Origin: Wukongarchaeum sp048886645
GTDB lineage: Archaea; Asgardarchaeota; Wukongarchaeia; Wukongarchaeales; Wukongarchaeaceae
Length of the DNA stretch: 12,142 nt
Direction: 5' to 3'
Assembly (NCBI GenBank): GCA_048886645.1
Contig: JBHLKN010000059.1
Span: 1 to 12,142, forward strand
The notes beneath the pieces are model-generated. The model was not told the DNA's origin. It saw only the letters and a program-made list of their open reading frames with translations, and ran no database searches. Of the stretch, positions 5,503-12,139 are shown in pieces. Within the stretch, counting starts at the first letter, position 1; the number at the start of each line of letters is the position of its first letter. Both the position numbers and the translations under genes were made by a program.

Positions 5503-7099
5503 GATGGTAAAAATTGAAGAAAAAAGTTGTGAAGATTTTTTAATCATAGACAATTATAGAATTGGAATTTTTTCCATAAAAATCTTTGATACTTACCCAG
5601 AAGCAACATATCACGCAACGCCCTTAATAGATGAAGAAACTGCCAAAATAATGAAAAAAATCGCTAAAACAGTAGTTACAACCGCTCAGCTACAGGATAG
5701 AATATATAAATTAAATGAACTTCTCGAAATAATAAAAAAAGAAGCAACTATTTTATGGAAAAAATTAACTTATAAAAGACCATACATTTTTGGAGACGAG
5801 GATGAAGAAGAAATATTGCTTCTAACCGCCTATCAAGTTATTGGGATGGCAAAGTTAACACCCCTACTTATGGATAGGCAGGTAAACGAGATATATCTAG
5901 ATAATCCTAAAACACCGATATATATAGATCATTTAAAATGGGGGAGATGCAAAACCAAGACATATTTAACAAGGGACGAGATAGAGAAAATAGTGACAAG
6001 GATAAGAATAGAGAACGATTTAGTGCTAAAATATACAAACCCTTCAATAAAAGGAGAACTTGTCACAAAGAATTTTCATGCCCGTGTAACAATAGATTCC
6101 CCACCTCTCGCCATTGATGGATTCCATATAGATATAAGAAAGTTAAGAAAAAAACCCTATACACTTCCAGAGTTAATAGCAAATAAAACAGTTACATTAG
6201 AAGCTGCAGCATACATATATTACTGCCTCATTAATCGATGTAATATAACGGTTATAGGGGAACCGGGAGCTGGAAAAACGACGATGATAAACGCTTTAGA
6301 TCTTTTAACCCCCCATATCTGGAGAAAAATCGTCATAGAAGACGCCATTGAAAGTGTACCACAAACAGATTATGGATTTCATCAACTACGTTTAAAATGT
6401 GGAAAACAAGATCTAGAGGAAAAAAATGGAAATACCACCTATAATGAAAAGAGTAGAGAGATAGCAAAGCTTTTGCATCGCAGCCCTGACTGGGTATATC
6501 TTGGAGAAGTATTATATCCAGAAGATGCAAGAGCTATGTTTCACGCTTTATCAGCAGGATTAAAAGGTGTTCAAACATGCCATGGAGAAACACCAGAAAA
6601 CGTAATAATAAGATGGGTAGTACACCATAAAATACCAGCCGTAGCCCTCCAACCTTTAGACTTAATCCTCCACATGAAAAAAATCGTTGAAAAAAGAGAA
6701 ATAAAAAGAAAACTTGTCCAAATATGCGAAATAAAAGAGGTCGTAGACATTAACGGACATGAGAATGGAAAGGAGTTAGGGGAAAGCAAAAAAATAGGGA
6801 GAAAAAAAGGAGGAGGAGAAAAAACCATAGAACTACCAGATCAAAACGTTGTTCTAGTAAACACTTTTAAATATTCTCCTAAAACAAACCAAGCAGAAAG
6901 AGTAATAGAAAATTTGTTCATAACACCTACCTTAGAAAAGATAAAAAGATATCGTTATGTAAAAGAAGAAAGGTTTAAAGAAACTTTACAAAAGCTTGAA
7001 AAAACACTAAAAAACCTTACATTAACAAAAACATTTAGCATAAAACGGGTGAAAAACAGCCTTCTAAACATAATCGGAGAAGGAAAAGAAATATCTTGA
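5486..7099 (+). CDS. Type II/IV secretion-system ATPase (archaeal GspE/TadA-like)
   Basis: A 537-residue protein of the family that drives archaeal pilus, archaellum and secretion assembly. It has an N-terminal domain to about residue 220 with the usual arginine-rich pre-ATPase block (GFHIDIRKLRKKPYTL). Walker A is GEPGAGKTT (258-266) and the Asp box is VIEDAIE (283-289). The Walker B region, WVYLGEVLYPEDARAMFHAL (336-355), departs slightly from the common GEVRGxEA. The His box is TCHGETPE (364-371). A charged insert near 425-450 (GKKIGRKK-type, low complexity) is unusual. It acts as a hexamer on the cytoplasmic face with the platform protein encoded next. The start is either ATG 5486, overlapping the TFB-like gene by 17 bases, or ATG 5504, just after its stop. 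Which one is used cannot be decided. Confidence 0.9.
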   Translation: MYAKNEMVKIEEKSCEDFLIIDNYRIGIFSIKIFDTYPEATYHATPLIDEETAKIMKKIAKTVVTTAQLQDRIYKLNELLEIIKKEATILWKKLTYKRPYIFGDEDEEEILLLTAYQVIGMAKLTPLLMDRQVNEIYLDNPKTPIYIDHLKWGRCKTKTYLTRDEIEKIVTRIRIENDLVLKYTNPSIKGELVTKNFHARVTIDSPPLAIDGFHIDIRKLRKKPYTLPELIANKTVTLEAAAYIYYCLINRCNITVIGEPGAGKTTMINALDLLTPHIWRKIVIEDAIESVPQTDYGFHQLRLKCGKQDLEEKNGNTTYNEKSREIAKLLHRSPDWVYLGEVLYPEDARAMFHALSAGLKGVQTCHGETPENVIIRWVVHHKIPAVALQPLDLILHMKKIVEKREIKRKLVQICEIKEVVDINGHENGKELGESKKIGRKKGGGEKTIELPDQNVVLVNTFKYSPKTNQAERVIENLFITPTLEKIKRYRYVKEERFKETLQKLEKTLKNLTLTKTFSIKRVKNSLLNIIGEGKEIS

Positions 7100-7121
7100 T
7101 TGAAAGAAGGAGGGAAAAACC

Positions 7122-8003
7122 TTGACAACAAGGAATATACACGGATTTTTTGTGAAAATTGCTAAATTATCATGCCGAAAAAATTCCTTAAGAGAATTTT
7201 TCAGCTATATAGTAGAAAAAAGGTCAAAAAAAACAAAGCTTTTAAAGAAAATATACGAACACTACGGAATAACCCAAGAAGAAGTTTTAGGCGGGAGTAT
7301 AATTATTAGCCTTCTAGTAACAGCCACGATTTTTACGATAACAACCCTTACAAATATTTTTGATTTTTCACTAGGTATAAAAGTAATTATAAGCGTTTTA
7401 ATCGGAAGCATCGTCTATTATTACTTCAATGAAAAGTTTGTTAGAGAATATATAAAAAAATCACACCAGATAGAGATATACGCTGATCTAATCTTAGAAG
7501 AATTTACCGCCATATTAACAGCTACAAATTCGATAACAGAAGCCATAACATACATAGCACAAGAAAACTATTCAGAAATTTCAAAAGCATTTAGAGAAAT
7601 ATTAAAACAAATAAATTACGGAAACCCACCCGAACTACTACTTTTAGAATATATCGAAAAAGGACAACCTTCCCAAACTTTAAGAGAAAACCTAACCACA
7701 ATAATACAACTATACCAAACTAACGAAGAAGAAGAAAAAACAGAAGAAACACTAAACCAATTATCAAAATACTACGCATGGGACGCTCAAAATAAATACA
7801 TAGAAGAGACCCAAAATCTAATGGCAAAAACCACGGCAACAATAACGTTCCTCACATTTTTCCCCATAACATACGCGATAATATCTATTTTAGGGGGGCA
7901 TACTTCAGATTTTTTCATCATAACTCTTCCTTTTTTACAGTTAACAATGGCAACGCTTGCCTATAAAAAAATCTTAACCAGCCAAATGGAACTAATAGAA
8001 TAA
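7122..8003 (+). CDS. TadC/ArlJ-like platform protein, N-terminal part (gene interrupted)
   Basis: The 293 residues begin with about 50 cytoplasmic residues, then two hydrophobic segments (about 58-78 and 86-102). A cytoplasmic T2SF-type helical domain follows (about 105-235: LILEEFTAILTATNSITEAI, and ETLNQLSKYYAWDAQ), then two more membrane segments (238-257 and 262-281). Archaeal ArlJ/TadC-type proteins usually have two such domain-plus-membrane units in about 550 residues, so this is half a protein. The missing half lies at 9358-10080, beyond the TnpB insertion. The frame stops before the insertion. One extra base in GAATAAC would instead read on as ITFRPFNLF, so a frameshift may have preceded or followed the insertion. 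The start at 7122 is a TTG preceded by GGAGGG. The ATPase ends only 22 bases upstream. Confidence 0.8.
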   Translation: MTTRNIHGFFVKIAKLSCRKNSLREFFSYIVEKRSKKTKLLKKIYEHYGITQEEVLGGSIIISLLVTATIFTITTLTNIFDFSLGIKVIISVLIGSIVYYYFNEKFVREYIKKSHQIEIYADLILEEFTAILTATNSITEAITYIAQENYSEISKAFREILKQINYGNPPELLLLEYIEKGQPSQTLRENLTTIIQLYQTNEEEEKTEETLNQLSKYYAWDAQNKYIEETQNLMAKTTATITFLTFFPITYAIISILGGHTSDFFIITLPFLQLTMATLAYKKILTSQMELIE

Positions 8004-8027
8004 CATTTAGACCGTTTAACTTATTCA

Positions 8028-8056
8028 GGGGAAAGTCCCCTTCTGCAAGGGAGGGG
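8028..8056 (+). repeat. Overlapping hairpins at the left end of the IS200/IS605 element
   Basis: Two or three mutually exclusive stems can form: 8028-8031 with 8037-8040, 8038-8042 with 8047-8051 (perfect, loop CTGC), and 8037-8040 with 8053-8056. Such subterminal hairpins are what the Y1 transposase TnpA recognises. Here TnpA would have to act in trans. Confidence 0.5.
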
Positions 8057-8069
8057 ATGAATCGTGGTG

Positions 8070-8079
8070 TTTATAAAAG
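8070..8079 (+). promoter_or_regulatory. TATA box for tnpB
   Basis: TTTATAAAAG lies 28-37 bases upstream of the tnpB ATG at 8107. It matches an archaeal TATA box at the spacing expected for a leaderless or very short-leader transcript. No strong ribosome-binding site precedes the ATG, which agrees with this. Confidence 0.5.
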
Positions 8080-8106
8080 TTTTCAGGAAAATCAGGGTAG
8101 ATAAAA

Positions 8107-9327
8107 ATGATAAGTTACAAATTTAGGCTGTATCCAAGCCCAGAACAAGAAAAAAGACTGTTATGGACTCTAGAAAAATGCAGGTTTGTCTATAACAAGA
8201 TGCTAGAAGGCTTAAACCAACAGCAACATAGACCTAATTGGTTAAAGTTGCAAAACTCTATTCCAGCGTTAAAAGAAAAAAATCCGGAACTGAAAAAAGT
8301 TTACTCTAAAGTTTTACAATACGAATCATACAGATTGTTCTCCAACCTTAGAGCACTGGCAAGGTTGAAGAAGAACGGTAAGAAAGTGGGAAAACTCAGG
8401 TTTAAAGGTAAAGGATGGTTCAAAACCTTTACATACAACCAGAGCGGTTTTAAAATAATAGAAACCGGTAAAAGATATGACCTCCTACACCTATCCAAGA
8501 TGGGGGATATAAAGATCAGGATGCATAGAAAAGTAAAGGAAGGGAAAGGGAAAAGGAAAGGAGAAGGGAAGGAAAAGATAAAACAGGTAACCGTAAAGAG
8601 GTATTGTTCTGGTAGATGGTATGCTTTTGTTTGCTGTGAACAAACCGTTCCCGATAAGAAAGAGGTGGAAAAGGTAGTGGGAATTGACGTGGGCATAATC
8701 CACTACGTTACCGACACGGAGGGTAGACAGGTAGAACCTCCCTTTTACCTGAACAAATCCTTGAAAAGTTTGAGGAAAAAGCAGCGGAAACTATCCAGGA
8801 AAAAGAAAGGTTCTAACAACTATAAGAAGCAGAAGGTAAAAGTTGCTAGAATCCATGAAAAGATCAAAAACCAGAGGGATGACTTCCTCCACAAACTATC
8901 AAGGTTTTACGTCCAAAACTATGATTTTATTGCCGTTGAGAAACTAAACGTAAACAGTTTGATAAGGACAAGTTATAACGCTCGAAACATAATGGACTCC
9001 TCTTGGAACCGGTTCAAACAGTTTCTGTCTTTCAAGGCTGAAAGAGCCGGTAAGATGGTTGTAGAAGTGGACCCGAGGGGAACATCACAAGAGTGTTATA
9101 GATGCGGTAAAGAAGTGAAGAAAAGCTTGGCTGTAAGAACTCATAAATGTCCTTTTTGCGGGTTGGAAATTGATAGAGACTACAACTCCGCCTTTGTAGT
9201 CTTCAAAAGAGGTTTAGAAGAACCGTTAGGGCAGGGACTGTCCGAATTTACGCCTGTGGAGACAGAACCTCTACCGAGAGAAATCTCGGCAAGTTCTGTC
9301 GTTGAAACAGGAAGCTCCTTGCAATAG
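8107..9327 (+). CDS. tnpB: TnpB RNA-guided endonuclease (IS200/IS605 OrfB), apparently intact
   Basis: A 406-residue protein of normal TnpB length. The N-terminus (YKFRLYPSPEQEKRL) is the family opening. RuvC-I is VVGIDVGIIHY (Asp194), RuvC-II is IAVEKLNVNSL (Glu278), and the zinc finger has Cys330, Cys333, Cys348 and Cys351. RuvC-III is DRDYNSA, with Asp358 as the likely third catalytic residue. All key residues are present, so it could be an active nuclease guided by RNA made from the element's right end. The segment 142-160 is a run of Lys, Gly and Glu between the wedge-like strands. The final 25 codons overlap a strong RNA structure (9253-9311). It differs clearly from the TnpB-like gene at 438-1688, which has no zinc finger. 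Confidence 0.93.
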   Translation: MISYKFRLYPSPEQEKRLLWTLEKCRFVYNKMLEGLNQQQHRPNWLKLQNSIPALKEKNPELKKVYSKVLQYESYRLFSNLRALARLKKNGKKVGKLRFKGKGWFKTFTYNQSGFKIIETGKRYDLLHLSKMGDIKIRMHRKVKEGKGKRKGEGKEKIKQVTVKRYCSGRWYAFVCCEQTVPDKKEVEKVVGIDVGIIHYVTDTEGRQVEPPFYLNKSLKSLRKKQRKLSRKKKGSNNYKKQKVKVARIHEKIKNQRDDFLHKLSRFYVQNYDFIAVEKLNVNSLIRTSYNARNIMDSSWNRFKQFLSFKAERAGKMVVEVDPRGTSQECYRCGKEVKKSLAVRTHKCPFCGLEIDRDYNSAFVVFKRGLEEPLGQGLSEFTPVETEPLPREISASSVVETGSSLQ

Positions 9328-9346
9328 CTAGGGAAGAGTAGTTCAC
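9253..9346 (+). ncRNA. Candidate omega RNA (reRNA) at the 3' end of tnpB
   Basis: Three nested stems line up on one axis: CCTGT (9253-9257) with ACAGG (9307-9311), GACAGAAC (9261-9268) with GTTCTGTC (9293-9300), and CCGAGA (9274-9279) with TCTCGG (9284-9289), the last closed by a GAAA tetraloop. All pairs are Watson-Crick. The structure overlaps the last tnpB codons and is followed by the right end of the element, GTAGTTCAC, exactly where omega RNAs of TnpB are encoded. The guide would be the flanking sequence beyond 9346, here the interrupted platform gene. The RNA 5' end is unknown and may lie further upstream. Confidence 0.65.
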
Positions 9347-9417
9347 AGGGGGTAAAAACATTTTATAAGCTCTTTAATAAAAAAGAAAAATCGTCAATAA
9401 ACATACCGCAATACCTG

Positions 9418-10080
9418 ATGTTTTTAGGAACAGAACTTGTAAAAGGAAAAAGCGTAGAACATGCGTTATATGAAGCAATAAAAAAACACGGAGAAAAAAA
9501 TGAAAAAATCCTTGAAAAAATAGCCCAATACATCCAGTTAGGGATGCCTTTTGAAAGAATTATGGAAAAAACAATAAAAACAAAAGAAAAAGAAGACGAC
9601 GAAATAAACGGTTTAGACGAGAATACAAAAAAAGTATTAGAAATAACCCAAAAAATAATAAAAAACAACCCAAAAAAAGCAGGAGAAACACTTATCCGCC
9701 TGTCAACAAAAATTGACGAAAATAAAAAACACAGAAAACGCCGAGAAACCATGATAAAAGCAGAAAAAACAAAAGCAACAATAACCATCTTCATAACTTT
9801 CGCAATCATGGGGCTCTTAGCAGGAATAACACCCCTCCTTACACTTGCCACAACCATAACAAAAACAAACCCACAAAACTACAGAACGATTGTAACCCAA
9901 ACAGTAATCCAAAAAAACCACATAACCACCTTAACCCTCCTCATAACAACAATAATAACAGCATACTACACAGGAAAAATCACGATGACCGAAAAACCAT
10001 GGAAAAATATACTCATCGGAACACTACTATTCCTAATAATATACCAAATAACAACAATAACAATAGCAAAAACACCCTAA
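9418..10080 (+). pseudogene. TadC/ArlJ-like platform protein, C-terminal part cut off by the insertion
   Basis: From the first ATG the frame gives 220 residues, but it is open further upstream through YKLFNKKEKSSINIPQYL (from about 9361) to the right end of the IS, so the ATG is not the original start. INIPQYLMFLGTELVKGKSVEHALYEAIKK resembles the opening of the second cytoplasmic domain of ArlJ/TadC proteins. After a long charged helix region come three hydrophobic stretches (about residues 122-142, 165-182 and 197-215). Together with the 293-residue N-terminal part it adds up to about 535 residues, the normal length. No ribosome-binding site precedes 9418. Whether a half protein is still made is unknown. 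The last part is very rich in Thr and Ile. Confidence 0.7.
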
Positions 10081-10103
10081 AAAACAAAGATGGAGACTTA
10101 TGA

Positions 10104-10203
10104 CGCCGGGGGTGGGATTCGAACCCACGCGACGCACAAGCGTCAGCAGGTAACCCAAACCTACTTCCTCAAAACAGGCAAAAAATCAAGTACTCGAGCC
10201 TAC
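10104..10203 (-). pseudogene. 3' fragment of tRNA-Ser(CGA): 3' exon, intron and anticodon strand only
   Basis: The 48 bases of the 3' exon (10104-10151), including acceptor CCCCGGC, discriminator G, T arm, long variable arm and stem CCUGC, are identical to those of the complete tRNA-Ser at 11773. The intron is related but shorter (41 against 45 bases). The 5' exon survives only as GUAGG-CU-CGA-G (10203-10193). Similarity ends at base 27, so the D arm and 5' acceptor strand are missing or unrecognisable. About 15 bases beyond the 3' end also resemble the other copy. This suits an attachment-site fragment or a truncated duplication. It cannot fold as a tRNA alone. Confidence 0.75.
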
Positions 10204-10259
10204 AGACAGGGTTATCAAGCAAGAAAGCCTAAAAAATGCGTAAGGGCTCGTTGCTTTGC

Positions 10260-10280
10260 GCTCCTAAATAGGCGAGGAGC
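10260..10280 (-). terminator. Hairpin at the end of the TPR gene
   Basis: GCTCCT (10260-10265) pairs with AGGAGC (10275-10280) directly at the stop codon of the TPR gene. No U tract follows, so a role in ending transcription is uncertain. It may instead mark the segment junction. Confidence 0.25.
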
Positions 10281-11602
10281 TACTGCTCAATCCAAGACCT
10301 ATACTCCTTCGCCTCATCGTATAACCCTATCTCCTCACAAAGCCTCGCACCTTCCTCGTAAAGCTCATTCGCCCTCTTCTGATCCCCTAACTCCTCATAA
10401 CACAACCCCATGTTAATGAAGCATTCGGATATACCACTTTTGTCCCCCAACTCCTCAGCCATCTTCAGAACTCTCTGGAAGTACTCCAAAGCCTTCCCAT
10501 AATCACCCTGATCATAAAAGATAGCGCCCATGTTGTTGAAACAGAGGAACACACCACTTTTGTCCCCCAACTCCCCGAAGATCTTCAGAGCTCTCTGGAA
10601 GTACTCCAAAGCCCTTTCATAATCACCACGATCATAGAAGATGAGGCCCATATTATTGAGGCAGAATGATATGCCACTCTTGTCCCCCAACTCCTCAGCC
10701 ATCTTCAGAACTCTCTGGAAGTACTCCAAAGCCTTCCCATAATCACCACGATCATAGAAGATGAGGCCCATATTATTGAGGCAGAGGAATATGCCACTCT
10801 TGTCCCCCAACTCCTCGAAGATCTTTAGAGCTCTCTGGTAGTACTCCAAAGCCTTCCCATAATTACCTTGAGCAGAGAAGATAGCGCTCATCCCGATGAG
10901 GGAGTTGGATATCCCGCCCTTGTCCCTCAACTCCTCGAAGATCTTCAGAGCTCTCTGGTAGTACTCCAAAGCCTTCCCATAATCACCCTGATCATAAAAG
11001 ATGGCGCCCATGTTGTTGAAACAGAGGGACACGCCACTCTTATCCCCCAACTCCTCCCTGATCCTTAGCGCTAAATGGAAGTACTCCAAAGCCTTCCCAT
11101 AATCACCCTGATCACGAAAGATGAAGCCCATGCTGGTAAGACAGAGGGACACGCCACTCTTATCCTCCAGCCCCTCGAAGATCTTCAGAGCTCTCTGGAA
11201 GTGTTTTAGGGCTTTTTCCCATTCGCCTAGCACTTCGAGAGTTACTCCGAGGTTTATTAGCACTTTGGCGTTTTCCGGGTCTATTCTTAACACTTTTTCG
11301 AACTTTTCCCTCGCTTTTCTGAAGTTTTGGATATCGTAGTAGTAGTTTCCTTCAATTAGAAGGAGGTCTAAGTCCTCTTCCACGGGGGTTTGCGTTATCT
11401 CCCATATGTTCTTTGTGATCCTGTCCTTCTCCTCCAGCAAAGATGAGATGCGCTCCTGTTCTTCCGACGAGACTTTCGGCGTATGATCGGGGGATACCGG
11501 CTCCGTTATGATTTCCGGCTTGTATCCGCACCGTTCGAAGCGCTCGAGGAGTATGCTCTCCATTTCAGCCAACTTTTCCATTAGAGATGATAACATCGTC
11601 AT
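10280..11602 (-). CDS. Tetratricopeptide-repeat protein
   Basis: I choose ATG 11602 (440 residues) because AGAGGGA lies just upstream. Longer readings would begin inside the tRNA-Ser or in low-complexity sequence. Residues 1-75 are a charged helical head (MLSSLMEKLAEMESILLERF, then EEQERISSLLEEKDRI). One standard TPR (about 82-140) follows, then about seven 40-residue repeats of the type NNMGAIFYDQGDYGKALEYY-QRALKIFEELGDKSG, the long TPR form seen in LGN and kinesin-light-chain-like proteins. Such solenoids bind other proteins; no catalytic domain, signal peptide or membrane segment is seen. The DNA is visibly richer in G+C (about half in the repeats) than the pilus operon. The gene sits between a complete and a partial tRNA-Ser, suggesting transfer or duplication as a unit. 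Confidence 0.85.
   Translation of the reverse strand: MTMLSSLMEKLAEMESILLERFERCGYKPEIITEPVSPDHTPKVSSEEQERISSLLEEKDRITKNIWEITQTPVEEDLDLLLIEGNYYYDIQNFRKAREKFEKVLRIDPENAKVLINLGVTLEVLGEWEKALKHFQRALKIFEGLEDKSGVSLCLTSMGFIFRDQGDYGKALEYFHLALRIREELGDKSGVSLCFNNMGAIFYDQGDYGKALEYYQRALKIFEELRDKGGISNSLIGMSAIFSAQGNYGKALEYYQRALKIFEELGDKSGIFLCLNNMGLIFYDRGDYGKALEYFQRVLKMAEELGDKSGISFCLNNMGLIFYDRGDYERALEYFQRALKIFGELGDKSGVFLCFNNMGAIFYDQGDYGKALEYFQRVLKMAEELGDKSGISECFINMGLCYEELGDQKRANELYEEGARLCEEIGLYDEAKEYRSWIEQ
10320..11200 (-). repeat. 120-bp tandem repeat array encoding the TPR units
   Basis: The sequence repeats with an exact 120-bp period for about seven units. Some segments match perfectly: 10441-10500 equals 10681-10740. 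Others are near matches from non-adjacent units, such as 10501-10560 with 10981-11040 and 10621-10680 with 10741-10800. The period is never broken, so the reading frame is kept. The patchwork suggests recent unit duplication or gene conversion. Confidence 0.85.
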
Positions 11603-11772
11603 CAATCCCTCTAAAAAACATGCAAAAAGCCCGCAAAACCTACACGAAAAGTCAATAAACATACACAACCTATCTTTTTCAACCTTTTCATCAAAAAAAT
11701 AGATCAAATTGCACATTATCTCTCTAATAATATAATACTGGACGATAGTACAAAAGAAAGAGAAACTTTTGA

Positions 11773-11901
11773 CGCCGGGGGTGGGATTCGAACCCACGCG
11801 ACGCACAAGCGTCAGCAGGTAACCCAAACCAACCCGCCTACTCAGAACAGGCAGAAAATCAAGCACTCGAGCCTACCGCTATACCACTAAGCGACCCCGG
11901 C
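11773..11901 (-). tRNA. tRNA-Ser(CGA) with a 45-nt intron
   Basis: On the minus strand the acceptor GCCGGGG pairs with CCCCGGC, followed by discriminator G; CCA is not encoded. The anticodon stem GUAGG pairs with CCUGC (one U-G pair). The loop is C-U-CGA-G-[intron]-A, with the intron at 11865-11821 between bases 37 and 38. The 17-base variable arm has stem GACGC/GCGUC around UUGU, which marks a class II tRNA. The T arm is GUGGG-UUCGAAU-CCCAC. Anticodon CGA, the long variable arm and G73 all agree with serine. The 5' end overlaps the tail of a degraded histone-fold-like reading frame. A 3' fragment of the same tRNA lies at 10104-10203. Confidence 0.9.
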
Positions 11902-12139
11902 TCCGCTGAAAAACGTCCTCAAAAGCCTTTATGGGCTCTATTTTCGATTTCGATCCTTTGAGGGTGTTTTTTTTAGATCGTTGACCTTTGAAAGTAGATA
12001 GTCCTTCATTGTTTATAAGGTCTACGACGGCACATAGCGGATGTTTGTGCCTCGTGCTACGATTCTCACGTAGTTCTTCAGCGTTTTCGAGGACCGAACG
12101 TATTAGTTCGTCGAGGTAGGATCTGAACCCCGACGGAAA
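11879..12139 (-). pseudogene. Second histone-fold-like gene copy, degraded or truncated
   Basis: The frame contains FRSYLDELIRSVLENAEEL, a basic loop (RENRSTRHKH) and PLCAVVDLINNEGLSTFKG, closely matching residues about 43-94 of the protein at 109-435. It has no ATG, GTG or TTG start here, and an in-frame TAG (12140-12142) stands just where the relative continues. The frame also runs on past the homologous end and stops inside the tRNA-Ser. I infer a pseudogene or a gene with a frame error at the window edge. The sequence beyond 12142 would decide this. The DNA similarity to the left copy reaches nearly to the tRNA start in both places. Confidence 0.6.

Larger units (their letters stand above)
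8020..9346 (+). mobile_element. IS200/IS605-family TnpB-only element inserted in the platform gene
   Basis: The element carries one tnpB gene and no tnpA. At the left end, GGGG at 8028-8031 can pair with CCCC at 8037-8040, while CCCTT (8038-8042) can pair with AAGGG (8047-8051); these are the overlapping short hairpins usual at such ends. The right end closes with GTAGTTCAC at about 9338-9346, a sequence I recognise as typical of archaeal elements of this family. No target duplication is expected. The exact junctions are uncertain by about ten bases because TTCAGGGG and TTCACAGGGGG resemble each other at the two ends. The insertion separates two parts of one coding region. Confidence 0.75.

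Noticed and set aside
8301..8703. Minus-strand open frames within tnpB
   Set aside because: They oppose an intact TnpB with all catalytic motifs and show only Pro/Phe/Ser-rich shadow sequence.
8107..9327. TnpB as a domesticated, nuclease-dead regulator of the pilus operon
   Set aside because: The catalytic Asp, Glu and Asp and the zinc finger are intact, and the element splits a gene rather than standing beside it, so a plain insertion is the simpler reading.
9363..9857. Long minus-strand open frame opposite the C-terminal platform fragment
   Set aside because: Its protein is low-complexity Phe/Ser/Ile, as expected from the complement of Lys-rich codons, and the plus frame has clear membrane segments and domain character.
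10320..11200. Regular repeats considered as a CRISPR array
   Set aside because: The period is 120 bp with no unique spacers, and it translates as 40-residue TPR units.
11603..11866. Extended N-terminus for the TPR protein starting inside the tRNA-Ser
   Set aside because: The extra 88 residues are partly translated tRNA and low-complexity sequence. ATG 11602 has a good ribosome-binding site.
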